Origin: an uncultured Lachnospiraceae bacterium
GTDB taxonomy: Bacteria > Bacillota > Clostridia > Lachnospirales > Lachnospiraceae
Assembly (NCBI GenBank): GCA_903789615.1
Contig: CAIFEV010000004.1
Span: 186,001 to 250,000, forward strand
Direction: 5' to 3'
Length of the DNA stretch: 64,000 bases
Of this stretch, positions 24,368-32,733 are shown one piece after another. The notes under the pieces are model-generated. The model had not been told where the DNA came from. It saw only the letters and a list, made by a program, of their open reading frames with translations, and searched no databases. The position numbers and the translations under genes were made by a program. How positions within the stretch are numbered: position 1 is the stretch's first letter; each line of letters opens with the position of its first letter.

Positions 24368-26118
24368 AAGTCACGATTCACCGGTCCCACCGTAATCTGA
24401 GAAACAGTTTCCTCTCCCTCGCGAAAAAGGCTGACACCATACGAGTCTCCATACATGAAGCGAATCCTCTGATCAATATTCATCAGACCAATGCCGTGTC
24501 CCTTCGCTTTTATCTTTCCGCTGCGGAGTTTCTCAACAATATCTTTCTCCGGAGCCGGCCCTGTGTTTCTCACCTGCGCTTTCAGGTTCTTTCCTTCCGG
24601 AAATATGCGAACCGTTATCAGGCATCTGCCCAGTACATTTTCAAGCCCGTATGCAATGGCATTTTCTGCAAGAGGCTGAAGGGAAAAACCAGGCATCATC
24701 CTGCCGAGACAGGATTCGTCGACATCAAACCGCACTTCGAGGCGTTCACCATATCTGTATTTCTGTATAACAAAATAGTGGCTCAGCAAATTGATCTCAT
24801 CATCAACCGTGTGAATCATTTTCTGATCACTTAAAGCCGCTCTCAGAAGTTCACTGAGGCTGTTGATCATCTCTGATGCATCCCTTACACCGGCAGCTCT
24901 TGTCATCCAGTATACCGAATTCAACGTGTTATAAAGGAAATGCGGATTCATCTGGGCGCGCAGGGATTGAAGTTTTGTTTCCTTGATTAACAGCTGTTTC
25001 TGATAATTCTCCCGAATCAGTTCTTGAATCCGTTCCGACATTTCATTATAAACGAGTGCCAGCTGCCAGACATCCCTGTCTTTGTATGATTCAGCATCCG
25101 CACGGGGGATCAATTCAGATTCCTCCGGTCCGGATTTCCGGATAAATGCAACGAACCTTCGAAGTTCCAGCACCGTTCTCCTTGCCAGCAGCACCCCCAG
25201 ACACAGGGTAATGAGCATCGTGACAGAAAAAAGCAGCTGATACATCCGAAAAGTACCGTTCCAGTCTTTAAACAAATCATCGTAATCCGTAAGAAGTGTA
25301 CAGCTGAAGTGACTGCTTCCGGCATATCCGGTCTTAAAATATCTGCTGCTCCCGGAACGGATAACAGCATATGTTCCCGGCTGAATAGCTCTTTCTTCAT
25401 CTGTCAGAGTCAGTTTCTCTCCCTGACTGCTCATTGTGTATGAAATTCCAGCTTCTTTGTCCTCAATTATCAGAACAGAACTGTTTCCGTTAAGAATTTC
25501 ACTGACAATGCTGCTTATGTCAACAAAATATACGACCGTCCCCAGGTATCGTCTCGAGACATTTTTCTTCTCCATAACCTTTCGAGCCATTACCATGGTG
25601 TAAGGTTTCCCTGTCTCATCACTCACATCCATGTAACAGGTAGAGCCATCTGCTGCATCGGCCAGCTTCAAAATTTCCTGCTCCGTTTCCTCCGGCAGCG
25701 TCAGCATCTGACGGACAGCAATATACCGGCTGTCTCCAGTACTGTCAAAAAACGCAGCTGACAGCACAGAAGATTCACGACGGGCACTCGAATTAAGCAA
25801 TGCATCAATTGTCTCCTGAACAAGTGCCCTGTGCGTACCAGCTGCAGGCGGCGTTGTTCCGGAACCGGCAAGAAGAGTTCCCTCCATCTGCAGAGAATCT
25901 GATCCAATCAGATTGTATAAATTCTGGTCAATTGACTGTATCTGACTGTCTGCATCTGATACAGAAGTTTCCAGCAGTTTCTGCGTCTGATTGTAGACAT
26001 ATTCCGTGGTGCGTTCTTTCAGACGGTAAATGACAAAAGTTCCGGCTGCAAAGCTCATAAACAAAGAAAAGACCAACACAAAGATAACTCTCCAAACGAT
26101 CGTTTTACGTCTCTTCAT
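24364..26118 (-). CDS. YesM-type sensor histidine kinase
   Basis: Membrane kinase of 584 residues. Membrane segments at about 7-30 and 292-312 enclose an extracellular Cache-like sensor domain. The His_kinase domain has the phospho-acceptor His393 in QMNPHFLYNTLNS, then the ATPase with SLQPLAENAIAYGLEN and GHGIGLMNIDQRI. ATG at 26118 has AAGGA five bases upstream and leads into the basic MKRRK; an upstream extension of 45 codons overlaps the permease gene and is dismissed. Probably senses the sugar moved by the adjacent transporter or its binding protein. Confidence 0.93.
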   Translation of the reverse strand: MKRRKTIVWRVIFVLVFSLFMSFAAGTFVIYRLKERTTEYVYNQTQKLLETSVSDADSQIQSIDQNLYNLIGSDSLQMEGTLLAGSGTTPPAAGTHRALVQETIDALLNSSARRESSVLSAAFFDSTGDSRYIAVRQMLTLPEETEQEILKLADAADGSTCYMDVSDETGKPYTMVMARKVMEKKNVSRRYLGTVVYFVDISSIVSEILNGNSSVLIIEDKEAGISYTMSSQGEKLTLTDEERAIQPGTYAVIRSGSSRYFKTGYAGSSHFSCTLLTDYDDLFKDWNGTFRMYQLLFSVTMLITLCLGVLLARRTVLELRRFVAFIRKSGPEESELIPRADAESYKDRDVWQLALVYNEMSERIQELIRENYQKQLLIKETKLQSLRAQMNPHFLYNTLNSVYWMTRAAGVRDASEMINSLSELLRAALSDQKMIHTVDDEINLLSHYFVIQKYRYGERLEVRFDVDESCLGRMMPGFSLQPLAENAIAYGLENVLGRCLITVRIFPEGKNLKAQVRNTGPAPEKDIVEKLRSGKIKAKGHGIGLMNIDQRIRFMYGDSYGVSLFREGEETVSQITVGPVNRDL

Positions 26119-26159
26119 GTCGGTCCTTCTTTCCAGAATGTATAATACCTGATGCCTTC

Positions 26160-27008
26160 TCAGCCTTTCAAGCCCTGTGTTGCAATACCCTCGACGATAT
26201 ATTTCTGCGTAAACAGGAACAGAATGATTACAGGGAGCAGTGACAATACACACATAGCGAACATTGCGCCATAGTCTGTTACACTTGTCGGATCTGAAAA
26301 GAGTTTCAACGCTATGGACACCGTATACTTATCCGGAGAATTCAGATACAGCAGTGAGCCCATGAAGTCATCCCATTTCCAGTAGAAACCAAAAATCGCA
26401 CTTGTTGCAAGAGCCGGAACAATCAGCGGCAGAATAATATTCGTGAACAGTTTGATCTTCCCGCAGCCGTCAATCTCTGCAGCTTCGTCGAGATCTTTTG
26501 GAATTCCCGCCATGAACTGCATAATCATGAATATGAAAAACGCACGGCCGCCCCATTCCGGGACAATCAGCGGGAGAAACGTGTTAACCCATCCCAGTCC
26601 GTGAAATATCAGATACTGCGGCACGACAAGAACCTGAGAAGGAACCATCATCGTGATAATCATGCAGATGAAGAAGAAATTTCTGCCTTTAAAACGGATT
26701 CTGGTAAAACCGTACGCCGCCATCGCAGACGCGATGATATTTCCGATTACAGAAAGAATCGTCACGATAAATGAGTTCTTGAAGAATGTCGCAAATGTTG
26801 TTCCTCCAAACCCGGCCCATCCGTTGATATAATTCTGAATATCCCATTTGTCAGGAATCAGCTGGCCGACGGTCGTCATGACCTTGCTGCTTTCCTTGAA
26901 GGAACTGAAGAACATCCAGATCAGCGGGTAAATCATTATGATACCGATGAGACAGATGATAACATGAAACAGAACTGTCCCCCAGATTTTTCTGGCTTTA
27001 CGGCTCAT
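26160..27008 (-). CDS. Sugar ABC transporter permease, MalG type (system A)
   Basis: Inner-membrane permease of 282 residues with six membrane segments. The coupling helix motif EAAEIDGCGKIKLFTNIILP matches the EAA signature of carbohydrate uptake family 1 permeases. It ends in the usual IVEGIATQGLKG. The ATG overlaps the previous permease's stop (ATGA). No ATPase gene is nearby, so a shared MsmX-type ATPase is inferred. Confidence 0.93.
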   Translation of the reverse strand: MSRKARKIWGTVLFHVIICLIGIIMIYPLIWMFFSSFKESSKVMTTVGQLIPDKWDIQNYINGWAGFGGTTFATFFKNSFIVTILSVIGNIIASAMAAYGFTRIRFKGRNFFFICMIITMMVPSQVLVVPQYLIFHGLGWVNTFLPLIVPEWGGRAFFIFMIMQFMAGIPKDLDEAAEIDGCGKIKLFTNIILPLIVPALATSAIFGFYWKWDDFMGSLLYLNSPDKYTVSIALKLFSDPTSVTDYGAMFAMCVLSLLPVIILFLFTQKYIVEGIATQGLKG

Positions 27009-27982
27009 GCTTTTTTACCCCCTCTCTTTCTTTTCTTTTTTCCGTTTCCTTCACTAATCTGATTTTCGTAAAATACCCATGCACTGGATGACTTGAATAC
27101 GAGAAGTGTGAAGAATCCGATAATTATCATCAGAATCCATGCCATCGCACACCCATATCCCATCTTATAATAGCCAAATGCCTGCTTATACAGATACAGA
27201 GCATAAACCATGGTGTTATTCAGCGGACCGCCGTCTGTGATAATCATTGCCTGCGAAAACACCATAAATCCGCCGATCATCTGCATGACCAGATTGAAAA
27301 AGAAAATCGGAGAAAGCAGCGGCAGTGTAATGCGGAAGAACGTAACCACTTTCCCTGCACCATCGATACTTGCCGCCTCATAATACGTCTTTGGGATCTG
27401 CTTTAACCCGGCCAGAAAGATGAGCATCGGGGATCCGAACTGCCAGATAAAGAGAAGGATAATACACCAGAGAGCTGTATCCTTATTGGAAATCCAGCTG
27501 ATATTACAGGGAATTCCAATAAGATTCAGAAACTGATTGAAAACGCCTTCCTTGGCAAATACATATCTCCACAGAACAGACACAGCGACTGAACCGCCCA
27601 GAATCGACGGCAGATAATAAACGACCCGGTATATGGGGACCATCTTGCTGTCGCGGTTTAATATCATAGCCACAATCAGAGCAAAAATCAGTCTCAACGG
27701 AATCGAAATAAATACAAATTTCAGTGTGATAAGAAGCGATTTTGTGAAAAGCCTGTCTTCCGTAAACAGTTTGACGTAATTGTCCCACCCAACAAAGGTA
27801 GGAGCTGAAAGCATATTATAGTCACAGAACGACAGAACAAGGGAAGCGAAAAAAGGAACAACCGTAAAGGCCAGAAACATAATCAGCCATGGTCCGATAA
27901 AAAAATATCCGAGCAGATTATTCCTTGCATTTTTTGAAAGTCCGCGTCCGTTACCCGCTGTGTTTGAAGAGCGATTACCCAT
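27005..27982 (-). CDS. Sugar ABC transporter permease, MalF type (system A)
   Basis: Permease of 325 residues with six membrane segments and a basic N- and C-terminus. The EAA loop reads YYEAASIDGAGKVVTFFRIT. AAAGGATTTGCA precedes the ATG. It forms the channel with the next gene, which it overlaps by four bases. A terminator-like hairpin separates it from the binding-protein gene. Confidence 0.93.
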   Translation of the reverse strand: MGNRSSNTAGNGRGLSKNARNNLLGYFFIGPWLIMFLAFTVVPFFASLVLSFCDYNMLSAPTFVGWDNYVKLFTEDRLFTKSLLITLKFVFISIPLRLIFALIVAMILNRDSKMVPIYRVVYYLPSILGGSVAVSVLWRYVFAKEGVFNQFLNLIGIPCNISWISNKDTALWCIILLFIWQFGSPMLIFLAGLKQIPKTYYEAASIDGAGKVVTFFRITLPLLSPIFFFNLVMQMIGGFMVFSQAMIITDGGPLNNTMVYALYLYKQAFGYYKMGYGCAMAWILMIIIGFFTLLVFKSSSAWVFYENQISEGNGKKKRKRGGKKA

Positions 27983-27998
27983 TGCAAATCCTTTCTTA

Positions 27999-28033
27999 AG
28001 AAAAAGGAGGCGAGAGGAAATCCTCTCACCTCC
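27999..28033 (-). terminator. Leaky terminator after binding-protein gene of system A
   Basis: Thirteen-base stem (28006-28018 with 28021-28033) with a TT loop on the minus strand, followed by TTTTTCTT. The one non-Watson-Crick position (28011/28028) is a G.U pair only in minus-strand RNA, which supports function in this direction. It lies between the lipoprotein and permease genes and should let only part of transcription pass. Confidence 0.75.
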
Positions 28034-28071
28034 CTTCCACTATGAAATCTTCATTTCATGCTGCTCTGAAG

Positions 28072-29454
28072 TTACTTCTGCGGCAGGATAGAAGCTGCCT
28101 GCGAGATAAAGTCATCCATGCAGTCCGTGCCATTTGCCTCGCCGTAGCATACAGCCTGATAATCGTCCTTCAGAACCTTGATTGCCTCAGCTGAATTTGC
28201 CGGATCTGGCGGATTTACGCCCTTGACAACACTGTTTACTTTATTGACGTACTCAAGCGTCGCCTTATCACTGGAGCTCACAGAATCATCTTTTGCAAGC
28301 ATGTCGCGAATATCAGAATTCAGTGAAATACCACGATCCGTGAGAATAAGTTTCGCAGCATCTTCATCATTGATCAGATAGTTGATTACTTTCGCTGCTG
28401 CTTCGGGATCTTTGCAGTTGGAAGAAATGCACCAGTACATATTCGAGTTTGTATACATACCGCTTGTGGTGCCGTCATCTGCCTTCGGAAGCATCAGCAT
28501 TCCCAGATCCTTCCCAAGCACTTTGCTGTACTGACCAACGTAGTTGGAAAGCATATAGCTCATCGCAGATTTTCCGGTGGCAATGTAGGAATCTTCTGTA
28601 GCAGACCATCCGAGCATCACTTCCGGATCCACAAAAACACCGGCCTGGATTTCCTTGTAAACCTGATCCATTGCCTTTGCAACTCCGGCTGACACCTTCG
28701 AATCATCAGCCCAGGGAAGAGAATTTCCGTCGCTCGAGAACAGGTCAACCCCATAGCTGCGCACAAGCGATTCAACAAACCATCTGGCTTCCGTGATAAA
28801 TGGAATTTCAGTCGGAATGCCTGTCTTGTTATAAATTTCTTCTGCCAGAGAGCAGAATTCCGAGAAAGTCCAATTTGTGTCATCCGGAACTGCAACACCT
28901 GCCTGTTCGAAAATATCCGGATTATATGCAACCGTGACCGTATTTACACCTGTTGTGATGCCGGCAAGTGCTCCATTTACATAATCTCCGCTCAGCGCAT
29001 CTTTTCCGATCTTTGAAATATCAATAGCTCCATCATCGACATATTTCTGAAGATCAATTACCTGCCCGTTCTTGGAATAATTAATGATATCCGTAGTGCT
29101 CATCTGCAGGATATCCGGAAGATCGTTGCCTACAGACTGTGTTGCCAGTGTTTCAAAATAGCTCGACCAGCTGTTGTATTCATAGCTGAATGTCACATTA
29201 TTTTTTGCAGCATATGCGTCAAGCGCTTCAATTGTCGAATTGTTTCTTCCCTGGCTGCCCCACCAGGCTACACGGATTGCACCGTTGTCTCCTGTTGTTC
29301 CCGATGCAGCTGCTGTAGTGGTGTTGGCTGCTGCTTTCGTTGTTGCAGCTGCACCTGTTGTCGTTGTCTGCGTGCTGCTTCCGGATCCGCAGGCAGTGAG
29401 TCCGGCAGCCATAGCTCCGGCCATGGCTGCAGCAATAATTCTCTGCGCCTTCAT
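28072..29454 (-). CDS. Sugar-binding lipoprotein of ABC transporter (system A)
   Basis: Extracellular substrate-binding protein of 460 residues, family 1. A lipoprotein signal ends in the lipobox LTAC (Cys near residue 22). A Thr/Ala/Ser-rich tether of about 30 residues follows, then the binding domain starting RVAWWGSQGRNN. AGGAGGAAAAGAC precedes the ATG. It is the first gene of the six-gene system A operon. It is a distant paralogue of the two binding proteins of system B. Confidence 0.93.
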   Translation of the reverse strand: MKAQRIIAAAMAGAMAAGLTACGSGSSTQTTTTGAAATTKAAANTTTAAASGTTGDNGAIRVAWWGSQGRNNSTIEALDAYAAKNNVTFSYEYNSWSSYFETLATQSVGNDLPDILQMSTTDIINYSKNGQVIDLQKYVDDGAIDISKIGKDALSGDYVNGALAGITTGVNTVTVAYNPDIFEQAGVAVPDDTNWTFSEFCSLAEEIYNKTGIPTEIPFITEARWFVESLVRSYGVDLFSSDGNSLPWADDSKVSAGVAKAMDQVYKEIQAGVFVDPEVMLGWSATEDSYIATGKSAMSYMLSNYVGQYSKVLGKDLGMLMLPKADDGTTSGMYTNSNMYWCISSNCKDPEAAAKVINYLINDEDAAKLILTDRGISLNSDIRDMLAKDDSVSSSDKATLEYVNKVNSVVKGVNPPDPANSAEAIKVLKDDYQAVCYGEANGTDCMDDFISQAASILPQK

Positions 29455-29479
29455 GTCTTTTCCTCCTGTTCATCACCCA

Positions 29480-29495
29480 TCTGATTTACATCAGA
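29480..29495 (-). promoter_or_regulatory. Inverted repeat in leader of system A binding-protein gene
   Basis: TCTGAT-TTAC-ATCAGA, a perfect six-base inverted repeat between the -10 box and the AGGAGG of the lipoprotein gene. It could be an operator or a small RNA hairpin. A second, imperfect repeat (ATGAA...TTCAT) lies at about 29538-29560 near the -35 region. Confidence 0.45.
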
Positions 29496-29513
29496 CTTTC
29501 TTAATCTGAAAGC

Positions 29514-29519
29514 AGTATA
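29514..29519 (-). promoter_or_regulatory. -10 box of system A operon
   Basis: TATACT on the minus strand, 60 bases before the ATG. The -35 region is poor, as expected of a promoter that needs an activator such as the operon's own YesN-type regulator. Confidence 0.5.
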
Positions 29520-29562
29520 GGATTTTACAGAGCAGACATGAATTTAAAAAAATGTTCATTTT

Positions 29563-29596
29563 GTATAAAAATCGGAACAGTTTTTCAACTGTTCCG
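29563..29596 (-). terminator. Terminator after GH105 gene
   Basis: Perfect ten-base stem CGGAACAGTT/AACTGTTCCG (29573-29582 with 29587-29596) with a GAAA tetraloop on the minus strand and then ATTTTTAT. It separates system B from system A. Confidence 0.88.
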
Positions 29597-29619
29597 TAAT
29601 TATTTTATACATTTCAGAT

Positions 29620-30663
29620 TCACGTCTCTGACCCGATCACCGCCGAAAAGAACGCAAGCGCAAGTCCCTGTCCCCAGCCCTGGATCCATCTCCTTGTTAC
29701 ACCGCGGTATCCGTCAGCATCACGCATGACCGCGGTGCCGCCGGATACATTCTCAACGGTGCCGTCCGGCGCGACGTTCTTCAGGACTCCTTCGATGGCC
29801 CGGTTGACATACTTGTAGTGAAGCGGATTGCCGGATATGGTCATCGCAGCAGCAATTCCGGCAGAAGCAGAAACTTCCTCATAGCTCTCCGGATCGTCGA
29901 TGATGGTGCGCCAGAGTCCGTTCTCCGTCTGGTACATCTTCAGCGCGGAGAGCTGAAGATCAAGACTTCCGCAGATATCCATACACTCCGGATAGAGATA
30001 CCAGCCCGGGAGATCCGGTTTTACGTGTGACATCGTATAGGCAGCCCACGCATTGGCGCGGCCCCAGTGGATGCCGGACATGTGGCTCTTCTTCACATTG
30101 GAATACCCGTGAAAGAACAGACCGTTTTTATCCTGCAGATACAGGATATGCCAGTACCACTGCTTAAGCGCGTCCGAAATCAGCGTCTCATCTCTGCGCT
30201 CGATTCCGACCCTCAGAAGCAGATAGGCGGCCATAAAAAGCGTGTCAGCCCAGCACTGCTCGGGAAAGTCGTTATCGTCCGAGACGGTATGCTGCAGGAC
30301 GCCGTCTCCGAACCGGAGGGCTTTGTTCTCCAGATAGTCAATCTGACTGTCCAGAATTCCGGAATATTTCCTGTCACCTGTCTTTCTGTACAGATCCAGC
30401 AGGCAGTGCCCCATCGCACAGGTGTTCACGTTCAGCCCCGGAAGTCCAAGACTTATCAGCTCATCCACGCGCTCTTTCACCATTTCCAGGTATTCATCCT
30501 GTCCCGAAGCCTGCGCCGCACGACAGATTCCGTAGTATGCCACTCCGCAGGGCCATTCCCACGTCAGATCCATCTGCATGGTGCGTTTGACGATTCTGTC
30601 CATTGCACCAAACAGTTCTTCCCGGTCAAAACCAAGACCTGTATTTGGCTCGTTTCCGCTCAT
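29620..30663 (-). CDS. GH105 unsaturated rhamnogalacturonyl hydrolase (YesR/YteR-like)
   Basis: Cytosolic enzyme of 347 residues of the GH105/GH88 (alpha/alpha)6-barrel family, which removes the unsaturated uronic acid left by polysaccharide lyases. Typical segments are LTWEWPCGVAYYGI, QCWADTLFMAAYLL (with the likely catalytic Asp) and GIHWGRANAWAAY. ATG 30663 has GGAGG four bases upstream; nine codons of upstream frame are dismissed. Last gene of system B, just after a terminator, so expression relies on read-through. It is the best evidence that system B imports pectin fragments. Confidence 0.9.
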   Translation of the reverse strand: MSGNEPNTGLGFDREELFGAMDRIVKRTMQMDLTWEWPCGVAYYGICRAAQASGQDEYLEMVKERVDELISLGLPGLNVNTCAMGHCLLDLYRKTGDRKYSGILDSQIDYLENKALRFGDGVLQHTVSDDNDFPEQCWADTLFMAAYLLLRVGIERRDETLISDALKQWYWHILYLQDKNGLFFHGYSNVKKSHMSGIHWGRANAWAAYTMSHVKPDLPGWYLYPECMDICGSLDLQLSALKMYQTENGLWRTIIDDPESYEEVSASAGIAAAMTISGNPLHYKYVNRAIEGVLKNVAPDGTVENVSGGTAVMRDADGYRGVTRRWIQGWGQGLALAFFSAVIGSET

Positions 30664-30693
30664 AATTCCTCCAAATGTTATCTGCATCATCCA

Positions 30694-30732
30694 AAGAAAA
30701 AGCTCCTGCCGGTTGAAAACACCGGCAGGAGC
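30694..30732 (-). terminator. Terminator between permease and GH105 genes
   Basis: Perfect 12-base stem GCTCCTGCCGGT/ACCGGCAGGAGC (30702-30713 with 30721-30732), followed on the minus strand by TTTTTCTTT. Its end is only about 30 bases before the GH105 ATG, leaving no room for a full promoter, so read-through is needed. Confidence 0.85.
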
Positions 30733-30751
30733 AACTTTGAAATGTCTTTTT

Positions 30752-31597
30752 TCAGCCCTTCAGACCGGATGTCGAGATACCTTCAACCAGGTAACGCTGG
30801 AATGTAAGGAACAGGACAACGGACGGGATCAGGGATACGCAGGCCATGGCGAACATAGCGCCGTAGTCAGACGATGTTCCCGGATCGGAGAAAAGCTTCA
30901 GAGCCAGGGATACGGGATACATGGCAGACTTGTTAACGTACATGAGGGCGGAAAGGAAATCATCCCATCTCCACATGAACGAGAAGATTGTTCCGGTAAC
31001 CAGTGCCGGGACCATCAGCGGAAGGATAATCCGCACGAAAATCTGCCAGTAGGAGCAGCCGTCGATCTTGGCCGCCTCGTCCAGGTCCTTCGGAATGCCG
31101 CCGATGAAGTTGCTGAACAGGTATACGAAGAATCCCTGGATTGCGAAGCAGTACGGTACAATGAGCGGAATGTAGGAGTTCACCCATCCCAGCTGCTTGT
31201 ACCAGAGGTACTGCGGGATCATGAGAACCTGCGCCGGAAGCATCATGGAAAGGAGCATGGCCGTGAAAAGGATCCTCTTACCCTTGAACTCAAATCTCGC
31301 GAAACCGTATCCGACGAGCGCGGAGGACACAATCGTGCCGAGCGTCGCGGAAAGCGCGATGATCAGGGAGTTGGTGATGAAGGTGCCGAATCCGACACCG
31401 CCGAAGCCTTTCCAGCCGTTGATGTAGTTCTCGGTTGTCCAGGTCGTCGGAATCAGCTGGCCGGCCGTCGCGAAGATAGTGTTGGTCGGCTTGAAGGAGC
31501 TGAAGAGCATCCACAGAAGCGGATAGATCATCACGATCGCGAAGGCAAAAATGAAAATATTCTTGATCACAAATCCTGTTTTATTTCTCTTTTTCAT
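30752..31597 (-). CDS. Sugar ABC transporter permease, MalG type (system B)
   Basis: Permease of 281 residues with six membrane segments and the EAA loop DEAAKIDGCSYWQIFVRIIL, ending LVEGISTSGLKG. ATG 31597 is eight bases after GGAGG; an ATG six codons earlier lies before that site. It starts one base after the stop of the partner permease. Closely similar to the system A permease at 26160-27008. Confidence 0.93.
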   Translation of the reverse strand: MKKRNKTGFVIKNIFIFAFAIVMIYPLLWMLFSSFKPTNTIFATAGQLIPTTWTTENYINGWKGFGGVGFGTFITNSLIIALSATLGTIVSSALVGYGFARFEFKGKRILFTAMLLSMMLPAQVLMIPQYLWYKQLGWVNSYIPLIVPYCFAIQGFFVYLFSNFIGGIPKDLDEAAKIDGCSYWQIFVRIILPLMVPALVTGTIFSFMWRWDDFLSALMYVNKSAMYPVSLALKLFSDPGTSSDYGAMFAMACVSLIPSVVLFLTFQRYLVEGISTSGLKG

Positions 31598-31598
31598 T

Positions 31599-32525
31599 TT
31601 ATAATCCTCCGTCATATACCCAGAACTTCTTGGTCGCGAACAGAACCGCGGTGACTGCCGAGATGATGAGAACCATTACCCAGGCCATGGCGGCGCCGTA
31701 ACCGGTGTTGTAGTATGTGAAGGACTGATCATACATGTAAACCGTGTAGAACTCGGTCGAATACATCGGCTTGCCCTGCGTGATGATGTAGCACTGGGTG
31801 AAAGCGAGGAAGCCATTGATCAGCTGCATAACCAGGTTGAAGAAAATGGTCGGTGTGAGGAGCGGGAAGGTGATCTTCCAGAATCTCTTCCAGCCGTTCG
31901 CGCCGTCAACCATCGCCGCCTCATAGAGAGACTGCGGAATCTGCTTTAAGGCGGACAGGAAAATCAGCATGGAAGAACCAAACTGCCATACAGCGAGGAT
32001 GATCAGAACCCAGATGGCGGTTCTCGTATCGCCAAGCCACGGGAAGTTGATACCCAGAATCCGGTTGATGGTTCCGTCGGTAGCCCACATACGCTTCCAG
32101 AGAACGGATACGGCCACGGATCCGCCGATGATGGACGGCAGATAGTATGTCGCTCTGTAGAAGCCGGAGAGCTTGTTGTTCTCGAGAAGAAGCATCGCGA
32201 CGAAAAGCGCGAAAATCAGTCTCAGAGGTGTGGAAACCAGGGCGAAGTAAAACGTTACGCCGATGGATTTCTGATAGATTGCGTCGCTCCCCATCTTCGC
32301 GAAGTTATCCCATCCGATGAATACCGGCGGCTGCAGGATGTTGTACTGACAGAATGCGTAGTACAGCGAGATCGCCATCGGCACGACCATGAACATGAGG
32401 AAGCCGAACGTAAACGGCAGCGTGAAAATGTAGCCGGCCGTTTTCTCGTTATTGATCGGATTGCCGATTTTGCGCTTTTTTACTGGCGCGGAGGCGGCAG
32501 TCTTCACAGGTTGCTGATTGCCCAT
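31599..32525 (-). CDS. Sugar ABC transporter permease, MalF type (system B)
   Basis: Permease of 308 residues with six membrane segments and EAA loop LYEAAMVDGANGWKRFWKIT. ATG 32525 lies eight bases after AGGAG; a GTG three codons upstream is less likely. It has a promoter of its own after the terminator of the second binding-protein gene. Confidence 0.93.
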   Translation of the reverse strand: MGNQQPVKTAASAPVKKRKIGNPINNEKTAGYIFTLPFTFGFLMFMVVPMAISLYYAFCQYNILQPPVFIGWDNFAKMGSDAIYQKSIGVTFYFALVSTPLRLIFALFVAMLLLENNKLSGFYRATYYLPSIIGGSVAVSVLWKRMWATDGTINRILGINFPWLGDTRTAIWVLIILAVWQFGSSMLIFLSALKQIPQSLYEAAMVDGANGWKRFWKITFPLLTPTIFFNLVMQLINGFLAFTQCYIITQGKPMYSTEFYTVYMYDQSFTYYNTGYGAAMAWVMVLIISAVTAVLFATKKFWVYDGGL

Positions 32526-32556
32526 TTCAATCACTCCTTTTTAAGAATATGACATT

Positions 32557-32624
32557 ATTATACGATCTGCTTTTGTTAATTATAACGCATAAAACCTACC
32601 CGTTGTTTCAAAATTACCTACTTT
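32557..32624 (-). promoter_or_regulatory. Promoter of system B permeases with ACCTAC boxes
   Basis: Minus-strand -10 TATAAT at 32557-32562 with a poor -35. Upstream are two plus-strand ACCTAC boxes at 32594-32599 and 32616-32621, 22 bases apart. The distal box, in AAATTACCTACTTT, starts 54 bases beyond the -10, the same distance as at the first binding-protein gene (see 35837-35904). Likely binding sites for the YesN-type regulator at 39857-41371. Confidence 0.6.
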
Positions 32625-32673
32625 ATTTATAAATTGGCAATCTTCTTTTGGCAAATATGTCCAAATATCGCAC

Positions 32674-32711
32674 AGAAAAAGGGACTGGCAGGAGGCTCCC
32701 CCTGCAGTCCC
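32674..32711 (-). terminator. Terminator after second binding-protein gene of system B
   Basis: Stem of 11 pairs (32681-32692 with 32701-32711, one bulged base) followed on the minus strand by TTTTTCTG. It lies after the lipoprotein stop and before the permease promoter. Confidence 0.82.
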
Positions 32712-32733
32712 ACTTAAATCCCGAGTAACAGAA

